Below are positions 6,593 through 11,616 of a stretch of 11,616 nt of DNA, piece by piece (position 1 is the first letter of the stretch; the number at the start of each line of letters is the position of its first letter). A model generated the notes under the pieces. That model searched no databases, was not told the origin of the DNA, and saw only the letters and a list, made by a program, of their open reading frames with translations. Made by a program: the position numbers and the translations under genes. The DNA comes from Akkermansiaceae bacterium UBA1518 (GTDB lineage Bacteria > Verrucomicrobiota > Verrucomicrobiia > Verrucomicrobiales > Akkermansiaceae). The stretch is taken from positions 1 to 11,616 of the forward strand of contig DCQM01000177.1 of the NCBI GenBank assembly GCA_002323895.1. The letters are read 5' to 3'.

Positions 6593-8329
6593 ATGTTCCC
6601 TTACACCTACCAAAAAATGACCTCTAAATTTTTCGCGCTCCTCACCCTCTTGCCTGCCCTTGCTCTGGCCGATCATCACGGCAGCCACGACTCTCGTCCC
6701 AACATTCTCTTCATTATGTCGGACGATCACGCGGCCCATGGAATATCAGCTTACGGGAGTCGCCTCGCCGAAATCGCTCCAACTCCCACCATCGACCGGC
6801 TCGCCAAAGAAGGGGCCCTTTTTAAAAATGCCTTTTGCACCAATGCCATCTGTTCTCCCTCACGCGCCTGCGTTCTTACCGGACAATATAATCATAATAA
6901 CAACGCATTCGACCTCGCCGGTCGCGTCCCTCCGGGCAAGCAAACCCTAGCCATTGAGTTTGGCAAAGCGGGATACCACACCGCCATGATTGGCAAATGG
7001 CATCTCAAGGACGAGCCTGCAGATTTCGATTACTATTCGGTCTTGGCCGGACAGGGATCTTACTTCAACCCTGAGTTCCGTATTCGTGGAGATAAGGCAT
7101 GGAAGAAAAACACCATCAAGTTTGAGGGCGAGCACTCTACCGATGTCATTACAAATCTCACTCTCGACTGGTTAAAAGAAGGATGGGATCAGGAGAAGCC
7201 TTTCTTCCTGATGCACCACTACAAAGCTCCGCACGATTACTTTGAAAACGCACCACGCTATGAAGGATTTTTGAAAAACGTTAAGGTCCCCGAGCCGAAA
7301 ACCCTCTGGAAGCGCCACCCAAAATGGGGCTCGATCGCCACCCGAGGACATCGCGATGAACTCATTCCGCACATTGGCACTTCGAACGGTGCGCGTAATC
7401 CAAGGCGCAACTACCTTGTCGATCTTCCTCCCCGCTTCCCCGCAGAATTCCCCAAAAATTTCGACCCGAGAAATTACACCGCAGAGGAAAATACCCGCCT
7501 TGCTTACAACGCCTATCTTAAAAAGTTCCTCCGCTGTGTCAGAGGTATCGATGATAATCTTGCTCGCCTTTTCAAGCACCTTGAACAATCCGGCCAAATG
7601 GACAACACCATCATCATCTATACCGGAGACCAAGGGTTCATGCTTGGTGAGCACGATTTCCAAGATAAGCGCTGGATGTATGAGGAATCCCAGCGAATGC
7701 CCCTCCTTGTTCGCTACCCTAAGTCGGTCAAGCCTGGCACCGTGATTGATAGTTGCGTCGAGAATGTCGACTTTGGACCCACCATGCTCGACATGGCAGG
7801 TCTCGAAATTCCATCTTCAATGCAGGGGAAATCGTTCAAAAAGCACCTTGAAACTGGAAAGGAACCAAAGGGTTGGAAGCAAACCGCTTACTATCGCTAT
7901 TGGATGCACATGGTTCACCACGATAACCCAGCGCACGTTGGGATTCGCACCAAGACGCATAAGCTAATCTACTTTTATGGGTGCAACTACGATGGGGGCT
8001 ATCAAACTCCTCCCGGCTGGGAGCTCTATGACCTAGCCACAGACCCGCACGAAACAATCAACCTTTACGATGATCCTAATCACGCCGAACTTGTCGCTGA
8101 TCTCAAGAAACAGCTCGCCGAGACCAGAAAACGGGTTGGCGATGACGGATCACATTACCCAGCTGCGGAAAAAGTAGTTCAGGAGTTTTGGGACTACGAT
8201 CTGAAGGATCGCCAAAAGGCCCAAATGATCTCACGTGAGTTCCTCAAACGCCGTGGACTAGAACTCAAGGCAGGAAAACGTAACATCAAAACTCACCAAG
8301 GCTTTAACGAGGCCAGCTATCCGGAGTAA
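6593..8329 (+). CDS. Exported formylglycine-dependent sulfatase (CSPSR type)
   Basis: Predicted periplasmic type I sulfatase hydrolysing sulfate esters, probably on sulfated polysaccharide fragments. Seen, numbering from 6593: metal ligands Asp44-Asp45 in MSDDH; the maturation motif C87-S-P-S-R91 followed by ACVLTG, with Cys87 to become formylglycine; GKWH at 134-137; KAPH at 211-214; and GDQGFMLGEH with Asp346 and Gln347 as expected metal ligands, then Lys359. Its 578 residues are normal for the family. The signal peptide (KFFALLTLLPALALA) fits better if translation begins at the second ATG, 6617, giving 570 residues; neither ATG has a clear ribosome-binding site. The overall pattern resembles sulfatases often annotated as N-acetylglucosamine-6-sulfatase (SulfAtlas S1_11-like), but the substrate is not certain. 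It is divergent from the broken gene at 6531 and convergent with the barrel protein gene. No maturating enzyme gene is in the window. Confidence 0.9.
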   Translation: MFPYTYQKMTSKFFALLTLLPALALADHHGSHDSRPNILFIMSDDHAAHGISAYGSRLAEIAPTPTIDRLAKEGALFKNAFCTNAICSPSRACVLTGQYNHNNNAFDLAGRVPPGKQTLAIEFGKAGYHTAMIGKWHLKDEPADFDYYSVLAGQGSYFNPEFRIRGDKAWKKNTIKFEGEHSTDVITNLTLDWLKEGWDQEKPFFLMHHYKAPHDYFENAPRYEGFLKNVKVPEPKTLWKRHPKWGSIATRGHRDELIPHIGTSNGARNPRRNYLVDLPPRFPAEFPKNFDPRNYTAEENTRLAYNAYLKKFLRCVRGIDDNLARLFKHLEQSGQMDNTIIIYTGDQGFMLGEHDFQDKRWMYEESQRMPLLVRYPKSVKPGTVIDSCVENVDFGPTMLDMAGLEIPSSMQGKSFKKHLETGKEPKGWKQTAYYRYWMHMVHHDNPAHVGIRTKTHKLIYFYGCNYDGGYQTPPGWELYDLATDPHETINLYDDPNHAELVADLKKQLAETRKRVGDDGSHYPAAEKVVQEFWDYDLKDRQKAQMISREFLKRRGLELKAGKRNIKTHQGFNEASYPE

Positions 8330-8363
8330 AAAAACCGCACCCTGCCCAGAGGCAAGATGCGGT
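8328..8363 (-). terminator. Intrinsic terminator for the outer-membrane barrel gene
   Basis: A 6-bp outer stem (ACCGCA 8334-8339 with TGCGGT 8358-8363) and a 4-bp inner stem (TGCC 8343-8346 with GGCA 8351-8354, loop CAGA) are separated by a 3x3 internal loop. Read leftwards, the hairpin is followed by seven U residues (8334-8328), which fits termination of the minus-strand gene ending at 8406. The A-run includes the last two bases of the convergent sulfatase stop codon (TAA 8327-8329). On the plus strand the following ATTGTTATT is a weak U-tract, so rightward termination may be partial. Confidence 0.8.
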
Positions 8364-8405
8364 ATTGTTATTGAGCTCAGGATTAAAATCCTAAATTCCT
8401 AAATC

Positions 8406-9224
8406 CTAGAAGCTAATTGCAAGAGAAGCTCCGTAGTAGACCTCAGTGTCGCCACGATCAGCACCTGTATTGGTGGTGTCGCGAGCATCCTTGGAAACGT
8501 TTGCTGAAATGTAAGGAGTCAAACTTGCGGTCTCACTCAAGGTTATTGGAAGTGCCAAGCTAATCTGTGTGTGGGTCCAATCATCAGACTCGTCACCAGC
8601 GAAGGTGTAGTAGCTATCTAAGCTGTATCCAGCTGTGAGAGAGAAATCGAGTCCTACATTTTCGCTAAGTTCCCAGCTTTTGCTGACTCCAAGCTCACCA
8701 TAGGTTCCATCGATCGTGAGATCACGAGCAACAGTGACGTGACCTGAAAAGCCCCCAAGGATGTCTTGCGAGTAGGTCAGATTAAGCTCGTTGGCTTCGT
8801 CGTTACCAGCAATGCCAGTCCCACGAACCCCACCGCGAGCAGTTCCTGCAAATCCATCATAGAAACGGAAGTGAACAAACCCAAGATCCAAGGTGCCGCA
8901 TCCCAGATCATAGGAAAGAGCTGCTCCAATATTGCCCTCAGAATAAGAGAGAGCGTCATCTACGACATCGGTGTAGAACAAGTTCACGCTACCGGTTAAA
9001 TTTGAGGCAAGCTCTTTAGAGACCGAGGCGTTGGTCCAGGTAGTTTCATCACCGAACCAAAGGCCACGGTAGAAGTAACGGCTGTCCCAGCCGGCGGAAA
9101 TTTCTCCGGAAACTTCACTCCCGATTAGGGACTCAACATCTGCAGATGCTTGAGAGGCACCAGCAACGAGTGCTAAGCCGAGGATTCCAAAGGTTGCTTG
9201 AGTATGTCTTTTCATTAGTTTCAC
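8406..9224 (-). CDS. Outer-membrane beta-barrel protein, TIGR02001/Gcw_chp-like
   Basis: Predicted outer-membrane barrel, possibly a small porin or channel; the transported solute is unknown. Seen: a signal peptide (basic start, FGILGLALVAGASQASA, cleavage near residue 28), then the Gcw_chp-like opening GEISAGWDSRYFYRGLWFGD at about 39-58. The rest alternates short amphipathic strands (SGHVTVARDL, YGELGVSKSW, LDFSLTAGYSL, QISLALPITL) with acidic, Gly/Asp-rich loops, and the chain ends AISF with the C-terminal Phe typical of barrels recognised by BamA. The longest frame starts at GTG 9224; the ATG at 9215 (269 residues, MKRHTQ) is the more likely start. It is a single-gene unit with its own terminator and a long upstream gap. 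Verrucomicrobia carry several such barrels, often abundant; a link to neighbouring sulfatases is only by position. Confidence 0.75.
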   Translation of the reverse strand: MKLMKRHTQATFGILGLALVAGASQASADVESLIGSEVSGEISAGWDSRYFYRGLWFGDETTWTNASVSKELASNLTGSVNLFYTDVVDDALSYSEGNIGAALSYDLGCGTLDLGFVHFRFYDGFAGTARGGVRGTGIAGNDEANELNLTYSQDILGGFSGHVTVARDLTIDGTYGELGVSKSWELSENVGLDFSLTAGYSLDSYYTFAGDESDDWTHTQISLALPITLSETASLTPYISANVSKDARDTTNTGADRGDTEVYYGASLAISF

Positions 9225-9482
9225 TTTTTTGGTTTAACGAAGCCCTTCAACGGCATTGAGCAATCAACTTGTTAGGCTCCGAAGAGACTGAGCGTTTTCT
9301 GTGCCAACTCTCTTAGAATCTCGCAATTTGATTTTGCGCCGCCAAGCTTCGGATGAAGACGCTAAAAAGCTATCGTCGAACCCACAAACAAATTAAGATG
9401 TCCTTTTAATAAACTTATGCATACGAATTATGAATAAAATTCATAATTCCCGAAGCGAATATTACTTAGTCGCTCCCGATTC
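9225..9482. other. Longest non-coding gap, upstream of the barrel gene
   Basis: This 258-bp stretch lies between the barrel gene start and the second sulfatase stop, both on the minus strand. It must hold the promoter of the barrel gene and any terminator of the sulfatase transcript. I could not pick a convincing promoter pair. The only clear structure is the palindrome at 9425-9449. A weak 5-bp hairpin (CGCAA/TTGCG) lies near 9322-9338 and I give it little weight. No open frame with coding character was found. Confidence 0.5.
9425..9449. promoter_or_regulatory. Perfect AT-rich palindrome, possible operator
   Basis: Eleven-base arms GAATTATGAAT (9425-9435) and ATTCATAATTC (9439-9449) are exactly complementary around a 3-bp AAA centre. 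A related half-site, TTATGCATA (9415-9423), lies immediately to the left and resembles TTATGAATA within the palindrome. Read leftwards from the sulfatase stop at 9483, no U-run follows the inverted repeat, so it is a poor intrinsic terminator; a dimeric repressor or activator site upstream of the barrel gene is the alternative. It lies about 200 bp from that gene's start, far for a simple operator. Confidence 0.45.
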
Positions 9483-10985
9483 TTATTCGTATTCCCACTT
9501 CATTATCCAAGGATCACCCGTCCGTTTCTGCTCGGTTTTAAGGCGTTCTTTGTAACTTGCCAAAGCATCCGCATGAACTGGATCATTCGCCAGATTACGG
9601 CTTTCATTGGGATCGGACACGATATCGAAAAACTCAAACTCAGGGCGATTAATATAAGAGTCCACGGTTCGGCCACCATAGTCAGCGCCCTTGCCTTTCG
9701 ACCACTGGGCCTGCCATGTGGCAGCCACCCAAAGGTCCGATGCAAAAGGATAAGGCTGACGATGTGCGATGTTCCAAATCAATTTATATTTACGATCACG
9801 AATCACACGCATCGGATAATACATTTGAATTTCATGAAAAGTGTGTGACGCCGAAATCTCATCCCAACCCTCCGGCTTTGTCTCCTCAAGAATTGGCAAC
9901 CAAGAGCGGCCGTGATATTTAACAGGCCGCTTGCCGGAATTTTCGCCAACCCCAACTTTATCAAAAGGAAGTGGTTTGCTCGGAGCCGTTTTTTTCTGAT
10001 TTAAAGCACCTGCGAGATCCAATATTGTCGGGGTAAGGTCCGTGTGCGACAACATCGCCTCATTGGTTCTCCCCTTTCTTACCACTCTAGGATGACGAAC
10101 CACAAAAGGCACTCGTAGCCCCGCTTCATAGACCGTCGTTTTTGCCCCCGGAAATGCCATCCCATGATCTGCCGTGTAGATGATGACGGTATTTTCCCAC
10201 TTGCCATTCTTCTTGAGGAGTTCCACCAGACGCCCCAGCCCTTGATCGATTCGTGAACACGATTGGTAATAATTAGCAATTTCAGCACGCGACTCCGAAG
10301 TGTCGGGAAGGAATCCAGGCACAATCACTTTTTCCGGATCATAGAACACCTCTTCCACCCCTGGGTAAGCCTTCTTTTTGGGAAGATTTCCAAACCGATC
10401 CGGCTTATGCTTTCCCGGGAACGTCTTGTCTTGGCCTCCGCCGCGGTGTGGATCCGAGGTCGCGAAATACAAAAAGAACGGCTTCTCACTTTGGTCTTCA
10501 AAAACTGGCTTACAAACTTCCGCCATTTGGACCGCGTTCCGGGGATTTCCCTTCAGGTACTGATCAAAATGAAAAACCGATTCGGGAGCCACGTGAAGTT
10601 TACCAATCTGCACCGTGCGATAACCAGCCTGCGCCATCAGCTGGGGAAGCGCGAAGGCCCGCATTGCTGGAAAAGACTCAAACTTATGAAAGTGATGAGT
10701 GTGGCCATATTGCCCATTAAAGTGGTTATGTAGACCCGAAAGAATCACCGAACGAGACGCCGAACAAGAAGCCGTTGTGGCAAAGGCCTGCGTAAACATG
10801 GTTCCTTCCTTAGCCAGCGCATCTAAGTGGGGTGTTTTAATCACAGAATTACCGTAACAGCCTGCTACCGGTGACTGATCATCAGTTACGAATAGGATGA
10901 CATTCAGACGCTCCGCGCCAAAACCCGGTAAAAGTAAAATCAACGAAAGGAGAATGCGCATGTCCAAGACTTGCGATCCTCGCAC
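9483..10985 (-). CDS. Exported formylglycine-dependent sulfatase (CSASR type)
   Basis: Predicted periplasmic sulfatase of a different subfamily from the one at 6593. Seen, numbering from 10985: metal ligands Asp35-Asp36 in VTDDQS; maturation motif C74-S-A-S-R78 followed by SVILSG; HNHFNGQYGHTHHFH just after; GKLH at 128-131; DPHR with His180; and TADHG with Asp273-His274, then Lys282. The CSASR core with the following His-rich segment resembles SulfAtlas S1_8 enzymes, related to heparan N-sulfatase, so sulfamidase or sugar O-sulfatase activity is possible; this is from memory. The GTG at 10985 gives 500 residues, but the ATG at 10961 places the signal peptide (MRILLSLILLLPGFGA) at the very start and is preferred, giving 492 residues. 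It follows a DUF1501 gene by about 49-73 bp on the same strand, so they are probably co-transcribed. Confidence 0.9.
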   Translation of the reverse strand: MRGSQVLDMRILLSLILLLPGFGAERLNVILFVTDDQSPVAGCYGNSVIKTPHLDALAKEGTMFTQAFATTASCSASRSVILSGLHNHFNGQYGHTHHFHKFESFPAMRAFALPQLMAQAGYRTVQIGKLHVAPESVFHFDQYLKGNPRNAVQMAEVCKPVFEDQSEKPFFLYFATSDPHRGGGQDKTFPGKHKPDRFGNLPKKKAYPGVEEVFYDPEKVIVPGFLPDTSESRAEIANYYQSCSRIDQGLGRLVELLKKNGKWENTVIIYTADHGMAFPGAKTTVYEAGLRVPFVVRHPRVVRKGRTNEAMLSHTDLTPTILDLAGALNQKKTAPSKPLPFDKVGVGENSGKRPVKYHGRSWLPILEETKPEGWDEISASHTFHEIQMYYPMRVIRDRKYKLIWNIAHRQPYPFASDLWVAATWQAQWSKGKGADYGGRTVDSYINRPEFEFFDIVSDPNESRNLANDPVHADALASYKERLKTEQKRTGDPWIMKWEYE

Positions 10986-11034
10986 CTCCGGTCAACACCC
11001 AAGAGTCGTTTGAGCCGTTCTTATTTTCAGCTTC

Positions 11035-11616
11035 CTAAGCCAAGATATCCTTAACAACGTGCGCCTCTTCAACTCCCGTAAGGCGTTGGTCCAGCCCTTG
11101 ATACTTAAAGGTGAGCTTATTGTGATCGATGCCCAACTGGTGCAGAATCGTGGCATTCATGTCACGAATGTGAACGGGGTTTTCGACGATGTTGTAGCTG
11201 TGGTCATCAGTTTTACCGTATTCGAATCCGCGTTTTACTCCGGCCCCAGCCATCCACATTGAGAAGCATCGACCATGGTGATCACGGCCATGGTTATCTT
11301 TGGTGAGCTTGCCTTGAGAATAGATAGTACGGCCAAATTCACCACCGAAGACGACGAGGGTGTCTTCGAGCATCCCTCGCTGATCAAGGTCTTTAATTAA
11401 AGCGGCAGCCGGTTGATCGATGTCCTCGCATTGCTGCCGGATTTTCGACGGAAGAGCGCCATGCTGATCCCAGCCACGGTGGAAAAGTTGAATATACCGA
11501 ACGCCTTTTTCAGCCATTCGACGAGCCAAAAGGCAATTCCGCGCAAAGCTCCCAGGCTTATCAGTTTGAGGACCATATAGCTCTTTGACGTGATCCGGCT
11601 CACCTTCAATATCCAT
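11035..11616 (-). CDS. DUF1501 family protein, C-terminal part (runs off window)
   Basis: Only the last 193 or so residues are present; the Met at the window edge is internal, since DUF1501 proteins are usually about 400-480 residues. Seen: ARRMAEKGVRYIQLFHRGWDQHG, the GGEFGRT core, DNHGRDHHG, then MWMAGAGVKRG and HIRDMNATILHQLGID, all characteristic of the DUF1501 fold, which is related to the alkaline phosphatase/sulfatase superfamily. In planctomycetes and verrucomicrobia these proteins are normally exported with a Tat-type signal and encoded next to DUF1553/PSD cytochrome genes or sulfatases; the N-terminus and any such partner lie outside the window. The biochemical function is not established. 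It precedes the sulfatase gene in the same direction. Confidence 0.88.
   Translation of the reverse strand: MDIEGEPDHVKELYGPQTDKPGSFARNCLLARRMAEKGVRYIQLFHRGWDQHGALPSKIRQQCEDIDQPAAALIKDLDQRGMLEDTLVVFGGEFGRTIYSQGKLTKDNHGRDHHGRCFSMWMAGAGVKRGFEYGKTDDHSYNIVENPVHIRDMNATILHQLGIDHNKLTFKYQGLDQRLTGVEEAHVVKDILA

Noticed and set aside
7172..7663. 163-codon open frame on the minus strand inside the first sulfatase gene
   Set aside because: It lies entirely opposite a sulfatase coding sequence whose catalytic motifs are intact, has no family resemblance, and is a by-product of codon bias.
9425..9449. Palindrome as an intrinsic terminator of the second sulfatase gene
   Set aside because: The stem is almost all A-T and is not followed by a U-run on the minus strand.
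10263..10733. 156-codon open frame on the plus strand inside the second sulfatase gene
   Set aside because: It is antisense to conserved sulfatase sequence, basic and motif-free; treated as a shadow.

Overview
The window looks like chromosomal DNA from a Gram-negative member of the Planctomycetes-Verrucomicrobia-Chlamydiae group, most likely a marine or sulfated-glycan-using verrucomicrobium. The evidence is the combination of two formylglycine-type sulfatases, a DUF1501 protein, a secreted SHD1-domain protein, a TIGR02001-like outer-membrane barrel and many signal peptides with few clear Shine-Dalgarno sites. The genus assignment is inference. I see no tRNA, rRNA, CRISPR array, insertion sequence or phage gene.

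Layout. 1-912 (minus): a two-gene unit, a Jag/KhpB-type RNA-binding protein followed 10 bp later by a YciA/BACH-type acyl-CoA thioesterase. 1015-4562 (plus): two exported proteins in tandem. The second is a Lon-type (S16) serine protease domain without an AAA+ ATPase and with an intact Ser/Lys dyad. The first, read by eye, is a diverged paralogue of it whose dyad positions are both lost. A good intrinsic terminator follows. 4657-6531 (minus): a secreted SHD1 protein with what looks like a ruined zinc-metallopeptidase core, and upstream of it a secreted-protein gene broken by a frameshift and apparently an internal deletion. 6593-8329 (plus): a sulfatase. 8406-9224 (minus): an outer-membrane beta-barrel, convergent with the sulfatase and ending in a strong terminator whose U-tract overlaps the sulfatase stop codon. 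9225-9482: the longest non-coding gap (258 bp), holding a perfect AT-rich palindrome. 9483-11616 (minus): a second sulfatase of a different subfamily, preceded by the C-terminal part of a DUF1501 gene that runs off the window.

How it fits together. The right half suggests periplasmic desulfation of sulfated polysaccharides (two sulfatases, DUF1501, outer-membrane barrel); no glycoside hydrolase, TonB transporter or sulfatase-maturating enzyme is in view. The most unusual unit is the exported Lon-like protease with its neighbouring pseudoprotease paralogue, which could form a hetero-oligomeric envelope protease with catalytic and non-catalytic subunits; that role is inference. No gap exceeds 300 bases without a gene or gene remnant.
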